Part shown: positions 19,229 through 29,553 of the stretch, in pieces
How positions within the stretch are numbered: position 1 is the stretch's first letter
How the letters are laid out: each line of letters begins with the position of its first letter
NCBI GenBank assembly: GCA_030038475.1
Contig: JASHOU010000213.1
Span: 1-62,944 of the forward strand
DNA from: Terriglobales bacterium
Lineage (GTDB): Bacteria; Acidobacteriota; Terriglobia; Terriglobales; Acidobacteriaceae
DNA length: 62,944 nucleotides
Direction of reading: 5' to 3'
Translations under genes and position numbers: made by a program
Notes under the pieces: generated by a model
Databases searched by the model: none
What the model was told of the DNA's origin: nothing
What the model saw: the letters and a program-made list of their open reading frames with translations, nothing else

Positions 19229-20851
19229 ATGAAGGCGGAGTGTTTGCCCTTCCAGCAGATTCCCCATACGACCCGTCTTTTCCTCGATTATCTTGCTTAC
19301 ACTCCCTCCGTTCGCGGCATGTATCCGCGATCCCCGATTTTTTCTGAGTGGGTTAAAGACGAAGCGCAACACGTGGTGTATGACGACGTGCGTCGCGGAA
19401 AGATCAGCGAAATACTCGAGCGGCAGAATCGCGGGTGGAATGCGTCAGCGGAGACGCTGAGAAGTATTGAGCGGCTGAGGCGAGGAGCGCTGGCGGCGGT
19501 TACCGGGCAGCAGGTAGGTTTGTTCGGTGGGCCGCTATTCTCTATTTTCAAGGCGCTCACTGCGGTCAAACTGGCAGCGGAGGCGACGGCCGCGGGAGTA
19601 GACTGCGTTCCGATTTTCTGGCTCGCCACCGAGGATCACGATTTGGCCGAGGTGAACCACGTAGCGCTGGCGCACGACGATGAGCTTCCGGAGACATTGA
19701 CGGTCGAAAGCCGTGGGGTCGATGATGCGCCTGTCGGGGCGATTAAATTCGGCCCGGAAATTGAGTCGCTGGTCGAACATGCGGCCGATTTGCTGGGAGA
19801 CTCTGAAGTTACAAAGTGGTTGAGGGCGGCATATCGGCCTGGAGAAACTTTCGGCAGCGCGTTTGCCTTGCTGTTCGCGCGGCTGTTTGCCGAATGGGGC
19901 GTGATTCTACTCGACCCGGCAGAGAAGGATTTTCACGATCTCGCAAAGCCTTTGTTCCATGCGGCGATCGAACGAGCTTCGGAAATCGATGAGGCTCTGC
20001 TGGCGCGCGGCAAGGCGCTCGACGCGGCCGGATATCACCAGCAAGTGAAAGTCACACCGGCGACCACGCTTCTGTTTGAAGTGAAGAATGGCGCTCGCAC
20101 GGCGGTGCGACGCAAGAGCAATGGCGCTGGCCGTGGAGACTTCGCGGTGGGTGAGCAACGGCTTATGACCAAGGAGCTGCTTGGGCTCATCGAACAGGCT
20201 CCCGAAAAATTCAATCCGAATGTGTTGCTGCGCCCGGTGGTGCAGGATTTTCTGCTGCCAACACTCGTTTATACGGGCGGCGCGGCCGAGGTCGCATACT
20301 TCGCGCAGGCCGCGGTGGTGTATGAAAAATTACTGGGACGAGTGACGCCCATCCTGCCGCGATTTTCAGCGACTTTGCTCGAGCCTAAACCGGAGCGCAT
20401 TCTGACCCGTTATCAACTTGGTCTGACCGATGTGTTCCTTGGCCCAGAAAAGGTTCGCGAAGCAATTGCAGCGAAATCCCTACCGCCCGACTTGCGGACA
20501 CGCTTTTCAGAGGCCTATGCGAGCGCGGAGAAGTCGATGGCTGCAGTGCGCGACTCCGTCGGCAAGCTGGATTCCACGCTTGTCGAAGCGGCGGATCGTA
20601 CCAGAACGAGCATGTGGTACAAGATCAACCGGCTGCACATGCGGGCGGCGCGAGCGGAACTTTTTCGAAACGAAGTCATCGCCCGACATGCGGATACGGT
20701 GAGCCACGCGCTCTTTCCGAATAAGGCGTTGCAGGAGCGCACGGTTGCGGGCGTGAGTTTTGTAGCGCGGTATGGGAATGAATTACTGCTGAATCTCTAT
20801 TCGATGATTTCACTCGATTGCCACGATCACCAAGTGATTGGACTGCAGTAG
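19229..20851 (+). CDS. bshC: Bacillithiol synthase BshC (cysteine-adding enzyme)
   Basis: Putative ligase that adds cysteine to GlcN-malate in the last step of bacillithiol synthesis. The ATG at 19229 has GGAG 6 nt upstream; a TTG two codons earlier is unlikely. Family landmarks are AAVTGQQVGLFGGPLF near residue 95 and FWLATEDHDLAEVNHV (HD-type nucleotide-binding fold), with a C-terminal coiled region around 420-500. Length 540 matches BshC. BshA/BshB genes are not in the window. The stop is 12 bp from the convergent HAD gene. Confidence 0.93.
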   Translation: MKAECLPFQQIPHTTRLFLDYLAYTPSVRGMYPRSPIFSEWVKDEAQHVVYDDVRRGKISEILERQNRGWNASAETLRSIERLRRGALAAVTGQQVGLFGGPLFSIFKALTAVKLAAEATAAGVDCVPIFWLATEDHDLAEVNHVALAHDDELPETLTVESRGVDDAPVGAIKFGPEIESLVEHAADLLGDSEVTKWLRAAYRPGETFGSAFALLFARLFAEWGVILLDPAEKDFHDLAKPLFHAAIERASEIDEALLARGKALDAAGYHQQVKVTPATTLLFEVKNGARTAVRRKSNGAGRGDFAVGEQRLMTKELLGLIEQAPEKFNPNVLLRPVVQDFLLPTLVYTGGAAEVAYFAQAAVVYEKLLGRVTPILPRFSATLLEPKPERILTRYQLGLTDVFLGPEKVREAIAAKSLPPDLRTRFSEAYASAEKSMAAVRDSVGKLDSTLVEAADRTRTSMWYKINRLHMRAARAELFRNEVIARHADTVSHALFPNKALQERTVAGVSFVARYGNELLLNLYSMISLDCHDHQVIGLQ

Positions 20852-20863
20852 AATCCACCGAAA

Positions 20864-21538
20864 TCAAACGCACAGTGCGGTCGCTAGCTCGTCGAGCGAT
20901 TCCACTCTTGGCACTTCTTTGGCTCGGTAGGCGCCAGGCACATCCATCAAAATCGCATTCATGCCGGCGCCGGTTGCGCCGAGATAGTCGACAGAATAGA
21001 CGTCGCCGACGTAGAGACTTTCTTCGGGCGCGGCATTCATGCTCTTCAGCGCATTCCGAAAAATTTCCGGATGCGGCTTCTCGTAACCGACGACACCGGA
21101 GTCTGTAATGGTGTGAAAACATCGGGCGATGCCACACTTTTCGAGAACCTCTTCGATTCTCCCGTCAGCATTCGAGATGACAGCGAGACGATAGCGCCCG
21201 CCGAGCGCCTGCAATTGGTCGGCTGTGCCGGGACAGATCGTGTCCCAGTTGGCGGAGTTGCGGATGCTCGCGACGAGTTCATCGCGCAGGGCGTCGTCGG
21301 CCACTCCGATTTCGGATAGCAGTTGCGAGTAGAACATCCACCAGAAACCTTGGTCGATGCCGCCATTGCTGCTCATCATCGCATCGAAGCGGTTCTTGGT
21401 TCGGCATTCCAGATCGCGCAGATGCTCGTCATCCGGCGCCAGACCGCGTTGGGCGAGTGGCGCGTGAATGCGCTGGCGATTTGGAAAGAGCAGCGTGTTG
21501 CCTACATCGAAGAAGACGACTTTGACTCTTGCGTTCAT
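20864..21538 (-). CDS. HAD-superfamily (IA-type) hydrolase
   Basis: Small-molecule phosphatase-type HAD protein of 224 residues. Motif I reads FFDVGNTL, so the nucleophile Asp is present but the second Asp of DxDxT is Gly; some HAD groups naturally have DxGxT. Motif II is VISNAD, motif III the Lys in YEKPHPEIF, and motif IV YVGDVYSVD. A helical cap lies between about 20 and 95. The substrate is unknown. It converges on bshC and diverges from the GH57 gene. Confidence 0.85.
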   Translation of the reverse strand: MNARVKVVFFDVGNTLLFPNRQRIHAPLAQRGLAPDDEHLRDLECRTKNRFDAMMSSNGGIDQGFWWMFYSQLLSEIGVADDALRDELVASIRNSANWDTICPGTADQLQALGGRYRLAVISNADGRIEEVLEKCGIARCFHTITDSGVVGYEKPHPEIFRNALKSMNAAPEESLYVGDVYSVDYLGATGAGMNAILMDVPGAYRAKEVPRVESLDELATALCV

Positions 21539-21656
21539 GCTTGTGCGTTTCGTTCTTCCATTATCGCGCTGGCGGAGGGTGATTCCGCCCGGGAAAGATG
21601 ATCAAATGCATTAAACTGAAAAAAATTGCCGATAGAGTAAGTGTAAGCCGGGATCT

Positions 21657-23915
21657 ATGGCTCAACTGCGCGTTGTCGTTTTGTGGCACCAACATCAACC
21701 CTTCTATAAGGACCTGGTGACGGGACAGTATCGCCTACCCTGGACGCGCTTGCACGCATTGAAGGACTACTACGGGATGGTCAAGCTCTTGGATGAGTTC
21801 CCGCAGGTGCATCAGACGTTCAATCTGGTTCCATGTTTGATACAGCAGATTCAGGACTATGTTTCGGGCGAGGCACAGGATCCTTTTCTTCAGGTGGCAG
21901 CGAAGCCCGCGAAAGATCTGACGCTGGAGGAGCGGCGATTTGCGTTGCAATATTTTTTTCAGGCGCATCCGGTCAATGTGATCGGGCGCTATCCGCGCTA
22001 TCGCGAGCTACAGGAAAAACTGCGCGGGGCGGGGGACTCGCCCGAGCGAGCGGAGAAATACTTTCAGACGCAGGACTTCACCGATTTGCAGGTGCTCTCG
22101 CAGATTGGGTGGTTCGACGAATTTTTCCTGGCGGAGAAAGACATTGCGGAGCTGATCCGCAAAGGCCGGAATTACACGCTCGAAGAGCAGCGGCTGGTGA
22201 TCCTGCGAGAGCGAGAATTGTTGGGCCGGGTTTTGCCGGTACATGCGGAGGCGGCCAAGAAGGGATTGATCGAAATCTCAGCTTCACCTTTTTATCATCC
22301 GATTCTGCCGCTGGTTTGCGACACGCAAATGGGAGCGGTTTCATCGCCGGGCCTGCCGCTGCCACAGAACCGATACCGGCATCCGGAAGACGCTCGCGAG
22401 CAACTGCGACGCGGACTGGAACTCCACAAGAAGGTATTTGGTGTGCGGCCGAAAGGGGTATGGCCGTCTGAGGGCAGCGTTTCGCCGGAGGCGCTGGCGA
22501 TTGCCTACGAACTTGGCGTGCACTGGATGGCGACCGATGAAGGCGTGCTGGGACGAAGTCTCGGAACGAACTTCTCGCGCGACGGGTCGGGGCGACTTAA
22601 TTCGGAACAGGCGCACCGCCTCTACACGATTTATGGCTATGAAAACGACGAGACGCGGATGAACATGATTTTCCGCGACCACACGCTTTCTGACCTGATC
22701 GGGTTCGTTTATTCGGGCATGCCGCCGCAGGATGCTGCGAACAATCTCATTCACAAGATTAAGGAATCGGCTCAACCGCTTATCACAAAAGGGCAGGACG
22801 CGGTGGTCTCGATCATTCTGGACGGCGAGAATGCGTGGGAATACTACCCGCAATCGGGCCGGGAGTTTTTGCGAAGATTCTATGAGGCGTTGCAGAAGGA
22901 TCATGGAATTGAGGCGGTGACGGTTTCGGAGGCGATTGCGCGCCATAAGAATTTTGCGCCGCTGAAATCGCTGATTCCGGGTTCGTGGATCGATGCCAAC
23001 TTCAACGTTTGGATCGGAGCGCCGGAAGACAACAAAGCGTGGGATTATCTGAACCAGGCGCGGAACTTCTACGCGCAGACAAATGCCGGCGCTAGCGAGA
23101 AGCAGCGCGCGCTGGCCTTCGAAGAAATCCTGATCGCCGAGGGCAGCGACTGGAACTGGTGGTATGGACCCGAGCACCATTCAGCCAACGATCGCGATTT
23201 CGACGAACTTTACCGTAAACACCTTTCGAATGTTTACCAGGCGCTGGGCGGTATCCCTCCCGATTATCTGGCGCAGCCGATTACTGGCGCCGCAGTGCGG
23301 CCGTCATTTGTGCCGCAAAGCGCGTATATCCATCCCAGGGTTAGCGGCGACATGGTGCGCTATTTCGAGTGGATGGGCGCAGCGTGTTACACGGCGGACC
23401 GGCGCTCAGGCTCGATGCACGGCAAACGGTTTCTGATAGACGAGGTTTTTGCCGGCATCGACGAGCAATTTGTCTACGGGCGGCTGGACTTCGCCGGCAA
23501 GATTCCGGAAGACGCGTTCGAACTGGTGGTGAATGTTGAGTCGTGGGCGAATCATGCCGCGAAGCCGCGGCGCGAACTGCGATTGGATGTGGTGGTCAGC
23601 GAAGGCCACATGCAATCGTGGAAGGTGACCGAGGGCAGTGACAAGGCGATGGCGGACTCGCGGGATGCGAGCGACCTTGCGCGCGTGGCGCTGATGCGGA
23701 ATTTTGAGTTTCGCCTGCCGCTGACGTGGCTGCTCGCGGCGCCTCTTGAAATCGACAAAGTGCGGGGAACGAAAAGCTCCGATCTGCTGACCGTGAGGCT
23801 GCGTGTGCGCTTCAGTTTGTGGCAGAACCGTCTGCCGGTTGATGCCTTGCCGGTGGAAGGTTGGATCGAGCTGGAGTTGCTGACGGAAGAGGATCTGGTG
23901 GCGGTGAGCGGATAG
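21657..23915 (+). CDS. Glycoside hydrolase family 57 protein
   Basis: Retaining alpha-glucan-active enzyme (amylase, branching enzyme or glucanotransferase type). The N-terminal VVLWHQHQPFYKD holds the GH57 HQP motif. SASPFYHPILPL, GVWPSEGSVSPE (nucleophile Glu) and FRDHTLSDLIGF (candidate acid/base Asp) follow in the family order. ILDGENAWEYYPQSG adds the usual active-site segment. The C-terminal 200 residues look like beta-sandwich substrate-binding sequence. At 752 residues it is longer than branching enzymes and closer to amylopullulanase-type members. It has no signal peptide, so it acts on cytoplasmic glucan. Confidence 0.9.
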   Translation: MAQLRVVVLWHQHQPFYKDLVTGQYRLPWTRLHALKDYYGMVKLLDEFPQVHQTFNLVPCLIQQIQDYVSGEAQDPFLQVAAKPAKDLTLEERRFALQYFFQAHPVNVIGRYPRYRELQEKLRGAGDSPERAEKYFQTQDFTDLQVLSQIGWFDEFFLAEKDIAELIRKGRNYTLEEQRLVILRERELLGRVLPVHAEAAKKGLIEISASPFYHPILPLVCDTQMGAVSSPGLPLPQNRYRHPEDAREQLRRGLELHKKVFGVRPKGVWPSEGSVSPEALAIAYELGVHWMATDEGVLGRSLGTNFSRDGSGRLNSEQAHRLYTIYGYENDETRMNMIFRDHTLSDLIGFVYSGMPPQDAANNLIHKIKESAQPLITKGQDAVVSIILDGENAWEYYPQSGREFLRRFYEALQKDHGIEAVTVSEAIARHKNFAPLKSLIPGSWIDANFNVWIGAPEDNKAWDYLNQARNFYAQTNAGASEKQRALAFEEILIAEGSDWNWWYGPEHHSANDRDFDELYRKHLSNVYQALGGIPPDYLAQPITGAAVRPSFVPQSAYIHPRVSGDMVRYFEWMGAACYTADRRSGSMHGKRFLIDEVFAGIDEQFVYGRLDFAGKIPEDAFELVVNVESWANHAAKPRRELRLDVVVSEGHMQSWKVTEGSDKAMADSRDASDLARVALMRNFEFRLPLTWLLAAPLEIDKVRGTKSSDLLTVRLRVRFSLWQNRLPVDALPVEGWIELELLTEEDLVAVSG

Positions 23916-23920
23916 GGCCA

Positions 23921-24076
23921 AGGTTTCAAGGTCTCAAAGTTTCAAGGTTTCAAAGGAACCCCAAGCACTGGACCCAATCCTAGGGTTTCAAAGTTGCGAG
24001 GTCTCAACGAGCGTTTCGCTTCGAACTACGATCCTTACGGCTCCCTTGAAACGTTGAAATTCTGAAACCTGGTTCC
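23921..24076. repeat. Inverted repeat of GGTTTCAAGG words
   Basis: Left arm 23921-23960 carries AGGTTTCAAGG/TCTCAAAGTTTC words and ends GGAACC. Right arm 24043-24076 carries CCTTGAAACG/TTGAAATTC words and ends GGTTCC. About 80 bp of unique sequence separates them. It fills the gap between convergent genes and could act as a bidirectional terminator. Confidence 0.75.
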
Positions 24077-24082
24077 TTTTCC

Positions 24083-24712
24083 TTATTGACCAGTGCTGGC
24101 GCTGGTCGCTGTTATTGTCATGGGTCGGCTCAACTCCATCACCAACTCTGTGCCTGCTGGGAGAGTCGCAGAGCGGTGCTTGCCGAGCCAATGACTGACG
24201 GTGAGTGTAGCTGCGACGGCTCCGCCAATGAGCAAGCCTTTGCCGCCAGCAGCCAATCCACCAACGAGCATTCCGCCGCCGGTGCCCATACCGATTTCTG
24301 TGAGGTCTTTGCCGTCGTAGCCGGCACCTTTGAACTGGCCTTCGCGGTTGACGTCGGTGCCGTGACCGGCATTGGTATCAACCAGCGTCGCATTCAGCGT
24401 GAGCCTGTCTCCATTAGGAAAAATCAGGTTCTCAGGAAAGATGGCGATGGTGGGCTTGCCGGCGATGCGTCGCGGCTCGTTCGCCTTGGTGACGCGGCCC
24501 TCGACCGTGGTACCGATGGGAATGACGGTTTTGCCGTCAATGACGACCGGATCGGTGACTCGGGCGGAGAATGGATCTCCGGCTTTGGAGCTGAAGGTAG
24601 CAAGCGTAGTTTCAAGCTTCATCTTGACGGCGGTGCCGGTAGGCAGTGCGGTTTGCGCCCACGCGAAACTTGCCATCAGGATGCACGGCACGATTGAAAG
24701 AGTCTTTTTCAT
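24083..24712 (-). CDS. Secreted protein of unknown function
   Basis: 209-residue exported protein: signal peptide MKKTLSIVPCILMASFAWAQ, then a beta-rich domain with two similar segments (LPTGTAVKMKLETTL and LPAGTELVMELSRPM). Such segments occur in TrbI/VirB10-like periplasmic repeats and many acidobacterial secreted proteins. A glycine-rich hydrophobic stretch (GMGTGGGMLVGGLAAGGKG) resembles a glycine-zipper membrane segment. No enzyme motif is visible. It lies 35 bp downstream of the start of... no shared operon signal with the peroxiredoxin-like gene can be proven, although both are minus-strand and 28 bp apart. Confidence 0.7.
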   Translation of the reverse strand: MKKTLSIVPCILMASFAWAQTALPTGTAVKMKLETTLATFSSKAGDPFSARVTDPVVIDGKTVIPIGTTVEGRVTKANEPRRIAGKPTIAIFPENLIFPNGDRLTLNATLVDTNAGHGTDVNREGQFKGAGYDGKDLTEIGMGTGGGMLVGGLAAGGKGLLIGGAVAATLTVSHWLGKHRSATLPAGTELVMELSRPMTITATSASTGQ

Positions 24713-24740
24713 ATCGCCTCCAAATGGAATTTCTTATGCT

Positions 24741-25247
24741 TCAAAGCTGCTGCAAGGCTTCCAGAATGTGTTCGAGCGGCGCGCGGTCAAGCTGATTGTC
24801 GCCGCGATAGATGTAACGCACGATTCCGCCGCGATCGCCGTCACGAACAATAATCAGCGTGGCCGGATGCGCGATGTTGATAGCGTCTTTGCCGAAGGCG
24901 TGATGGAGTCCATAGGCTTTGGTCACGGCGCGATCCTCATCGAGCAGGAAGACGCTGGCGATGGGATGTTTCTCCAGAAATTTTCCCGGCCGCCAAACGC
25001 CGTCGCGTTTCTCCGCGGCGATGAACGCCAACCCCGCGCCTGCCGCTTCAATTTCCTCGTTTCGTGACTCCAACTGAGTCATGCGTTTCACGCAGTTCGG
25101 TCACCATGTGCCACGAACAAACTCAAGAATCAGCTTGTCCTGCGCGAGCAAGCCGGCGAGGGTGAACGTTCCCTCGCGGTTCGCGGCTTGCAAAGAAAAA
25201 TCGGGAGCCAGCGAACCGATCTCCAGAGTGTCGGTGCGGTTCTGCAT
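24741..25247 (-). CDS. Peroxiredoxin-like protein, candidate selenoprotein (in-frame TGA)
   Basis: Thioredoxin-fold peroxiredoxin (AhpC/TSA/redoxin) of 168 residues if read through a TGA at 25101-25103. Upstream of the TGA the frame reads LAPDFSL...ILEFVRGTW; downstream, in the same frame, PNCVKRMTQL and the rest of the domain, ending EHILEALQQL. The TGA therefore replaces the first Cys of WCPNC, giving U-P-N-C at residue 49. Both halves are well preserved and no frameshift is needed. A perfect hairpin follows the TGA (separate entry). An ATG at 25247 (MQNRTDTLEIG) is the likely start; a TTG at 25286 is in frame. The alternatives are a nonsense mutation or a base error. Confidence 0.8.
25065..25103 (-). 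promoter_or_regulatory. Candidate bacterial SECIS hairpin with its UGA
   Basis: On the mRNA, UGACUC and GAGUCA form a perfect 6-bp stem around the 5-nt loop AGUUG. The loop starts 25 nt after the UGA. Bacterial SECIS elements sit inside the coding region with the apical loop roughly 16-37 nt after UGA, and usually carry a G in the first two loop bases, often followed by GU. This hairpin meets each of those rules. It lies within codons of the peroxiredoxin-like gene. Confidence 0.65.
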
Positions 25248-25348
25248 ATTGAATTCGACTTTAAGCGAGGTAGGAATCGGGAACAATAACGGATGCGGTA
25301 CCGGGGATGGCCAAATTGAGCAATCGTCGGGATATGTCCGAACGCCGC

Positions 25349-26773
<1,425 letters not shown>

Positions 26774-26851
26774 TAACTCTTGCGATTCGAGTGATCATAG
26801 TTAGCCTCTTTCTTTGCGCCATTCATACTTAAAGGAGCAAAATCCGGATTC

Positions 26852-28462
26852 ATGTCCCGTCCTAAACCTCTCGTTCTCATCATTCTCGATGGCTGGGGAT
26901 ATCGCGCCGAAACCAAGGCCAACGCGATTGCGCTGGCACGCAAGCCAACCTATGACCGCTTGCTGCGCGAGTATCCGAACACGCTGATTCATACCAGCGG
27001 GCCTTTTGTTGGATTACCCGAAGGTCAAATGGGCAATAGCGAAGTCGGGCATCTGAATATCGGCGCCGGGCGCATCGTTCACATGGATATCACTCGCATC
27101 GACCTAATGATTCAGAACGGTGAGTTCTTTTCGCATCCGGTGCTGGTAGAGGCGATGCAACATGCGCGCAGCGACGGACGCAAGCTGCATTTATTCGGGC
27201 TGCTTTCGGACGGCGGCGTCCACTCGCGGCAAGAACACCTTTATGCGCTGGTGAAAATGGCGAAGCAACAAGGGTTGGAGCGCGTCTTTGTTCATGCCTT
27301 CATGGATGGCCGCGATACGTTGCCGACCAACGGCGCGGGATACTTGGAACAACTACAGCAGAAGATGCGGGAGTACAACTGCGGCAAAATCGCGACCGTC
27401 AGCGGGCGCTATTACGCGATGGATCGCGATCGTCGCTGGGAGCGGATCGCCAAGGCCTTCTCGGCGATGGTCGAAGGCAAGGCCGAGGGTGGCGCTTGCG
27501 CAGATCCGGTGCAGGGTATGAAAGATTCTTACAACAAGGGAGTGACGGACGAGTTTGTGGTGCCATTCGTTTGCTCCGATAAGCATGGGGAGCCGGTGGC
27601 GAAGATTGGCGACGGCGATTCCTGCATCTGCTTCAACTTTCGCGCAGATCGCGTCCGTGAAATCACGCGCGCGCTGTGCCGCAACAGCGGGCTCAACGAA
27701 AAAGGCGGGAGCGATTTGCCGGGAGCGGCGGAACTCGACGCGACGATTCCGCGCGTTCGGGTGCCCAGGAATCTGAACTACGTTTGCATGACGCAATACG
27801 ACAAGAATTTCAGCTTGCCCATCGTGATTCTGCCCGAATCGATGACCAACATTCTGGCCAATGTGATGGCGGGGCTGAACATGCGCAACCTGCGCGTTGC
27901 CGAGACCGAGAAATACGCGCACGTCACCTACTTTTTCAACGGCGGCGTGGAACAGCCGTTTCCTGGCGAAGAGCGAGTGCTGGTGCCATCGCCGAAGGTC
28001 GCGACTTACGATTTGAAGCCGGAGATGAGTGCCGACGGCATTGCCGAAGCCGTGGTAAGAGCAGCGAAAAACGGAACGTTTGACGTGATCATCGTCAACT
28101 TTGCCAATGCCGATATGGTGGGACACTCGGGCAAGATCGAGCCCACCGTCAAGGCGGTTGAGACGGTCGACGCTTGTCTAGGCAAGATAGAAAAAGCTGT
28201 GCGCGCCCGTGGCGGAGCTATGCTGATAACGGCCGACCACGGCAATGCTGAAATGATGATCGATCCAGTAACCGGTGGCCCGCATACGGCGCATACCACG
28301 AATCCGGTGCCGTTGATTGTGATCTCGGAGGACGCGAAGAAATTCACGCTGAAACGGGACGGCTCGCTGCGCGATATTTCGCCGACGATTCTGGGAATGC
28401 TGGGAATCGATGAGCCAAAAGAAATGACGGGTGCGGATTTGAGGAAGCCGCTCAAGGCTTAG
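26852..28462 (+). CDS. gpmI: 2,3-bisphosphoglycerate-independent phosphoglycerate mutase
   Basis: Manganese-dependent mutase of the alkaline-phosphatase superfamily that converts 3- to 2-phosphoglycerate. LIILDGWG supplies the first metal Asp, [17 protein letters not shown] holds the catalytic Ser, and [33 protein letters not shown] and [11 protein letters not shown] hold the remaining substrate and metal ligands. Length 536 is slightly above the usual 510-515. It is co-directional with enolase, giving a two-step lower-glycolysis pair. Confidence 0.97.
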   Translation: MSRPKPLVLIILDGWGYRAETKANAIALARKPTYDRLLREYPNTLIHTSGPFVGLPEGQMGNSEVGHLNIGAGRIVHMDITRIDLMIQNGEFFSHPVLVEAMQHARSDGRKLHLFGLLSDGGVHSRQEHLYALVKMAKQQGLERVFVHAFMDGRDTLPTNGAGYLEQLQQKMREYNCGKIATVSGRYYAMDRDRRWERIAKAFSAMVEGKAEGGACADPVQGMKDSYNKGVTDEFVVPFVCSDKHGEPVAKIGDGDSCICFNFRADRVREITRALCRNSGLNEKGGSDLPGAAELDATIPRVRVPRNLNYVCMTQYDKNFSLPIVILPESMTNILANVMAGLNMRNLRVAETEKYAHVTYFFNGGVEQPFPGEERVLVPSPKVATYDLKPEMSADGIAEAVVRAAKNGTFDVIIVNFANADMVGHSGKIEPTVKAVETVDACLGKIEKAVRARGGAMLITADHGNAEMMIDPVTGGPHTAHTTNPVPLIVISEDAKKFTLKRDGSLRDISPTILGMLGIDEPKEMTGADLRKPLKA

Positions 28463-28497
28463 GCCGCGGAGGGCTCTGAGTGCGCAGCGAAAATCAG

Positions 28498-28540
28498 ATT
28501 ACCCGATGACCAGATGACCCGATCACCCGATGTCCTGATC
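28498..28540. repeat. Tandem ACCCGATG words at a gene start
   Basis: Degenerate copies of GATGACCCGATCACCCGATG fill the gap after gpmI and run into the first codons of the dehydrogenase. The same words occur at 45413-45514 and 48836-48880. Here only one arm is obvious, though AAAATCAG before it and CTGATTTT after it pair. Confidence 0.7.
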
Positions 28541-29524
28541 CGCAAGCTGCTGATTTTCGTTCATCACCTGTTCGATCAATGGAATGCGCCGATTTGGTTC
28601 CCGGAGCGGGTGCAACGGGAATTTCCCCAAGTCAATGTTGTAAACCTTCCCGATTACAAGCGAGTCGATGAAGAAATCATCAACGCTGAGATTGTTATTG
28701 CCTGGTCGATTCGTCCAGAACAGATCACGGCAGCGAAGAAGCTGCGCTGGATACACTCTCCAGCGGCAGCCGTGCATCAGCTGATGTTTCCGGAGTTGGT
28801 CAACAGCGACATCATTCTCACCAATTCGCGCAAAGTGCATGGCCCGGTGGTAGCCGAGCACGTAATCGGGCTGATCTTCGCGCTGGCGAAGAAGATTCCC
28901 GACTCCACGCGCCTCCAGGAGAAACACATTTGGGGGCAGCAGATTCTGTGGGATGAGATGCCTCGCATCCGAGAAGTGGCGGGCGCAACGTTGGGCGTCG
29001 TGGGTCTCGGCAGCATTGGATGGCCGGTGGTAAAGAGCGCGAAAGCTCTGGGCATGAGGGTGATCGCTGTGCGCGAGCATCCGGAGAAGGGAAACGACGG
29101 AGCCGATGCCGTGTTTGGGCCGGCGCAGGTCGACGACATCTTCCAACAAGCGGATTACATCGTGCTCGCAGCGCCGGTTACGAATAGTACGAAGGCGATG
29201 GCGAATGCCGAGCGGCTGGCGCTGATGAAACCAGACGCTTGCCTGATCAACGTCGGACGTGGACCGCTTGTCGATGAAACCGCACTGGCCGACGCACTGC
29301 GCCAAAAGAAAATTGGTGGTGCGGCGCTCGATGTATTTCCTAAAGAGCCATTGCCCGCCGACTCTCCACTGTGGGACGTGCCAAATCTGCTGATTACTCC
29401 ACACACGGCCGCACTTACTGACAAGTTATGGGAACGGCATTACTCCCTGTTCTCAGCGAATCTGGGAAGGTATCTGAGTGGTGAACCGCTGCTGGCCGTA
29501 GTGGATAAGCGGAAAGGATATTAA
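28514..29524 (+). CDS. D-isomer 2-hydroxyacid dehydrogenase
   Basis: NAD-dependent oxidoreductase of the D-lactate/glycerate/phosphoglycerate dehydrogenase superfamily. The Rossmann motif GVVGLGSIGWPV lies near residue 160; the catalytic Arg is in NVGRGPLVDE and the catalytic His in ITPHTAAL. Length 336 is normal. The substrate cannot be told from sequence. The ATG start and the first six residues (MTRSPD) are encoded by the flanking tandem repeat, so the native start is uncertain. It follows gpmI by 51 bp. Confidence 0.88.
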   Translation: MTRSPDVLIRKLLIFVHHLFDQWNAPIWFPERVQREFPQVNVVNLPDYKRVDEEIINAEIVIAWSIRPEQITAAKKLRWIHSPAAAVHQLMFPELVNSDIILTNSRKVHGPVVAEHVIGLIFALAKKIPDSTRLQEKHIWGQQILWDEMPRIREVAGATLGVVGLGSIGWPVVKSAKALGMRVIAVREHPEKGNDGADAVFGPAQVDDIFQQADYIVLAAPVTNSTKAMANAERLALMKPDACLINVGRGPLVDETALADALRQKKIGGAALDVFPKEPLPADSPLWDVPNLLITPHTAALTDKLWERHYSLFSANLGRYLSGEPLLAVVDKRKGY

Positions 29525-29553
29525 GACCGACCATTATCCTCTCATCCTGCGAA

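Noticed and set aside
24741-25103. Peroxiredoxin-like gene as a simple pseudogene
   Set aside because: The only defect is a single TGA at the catalytic cysteine, both halves keep the family sequence, and a hairpin of the right kind follows. Decay would hardly choose that one codon, though it cannot be excluded without genome data.
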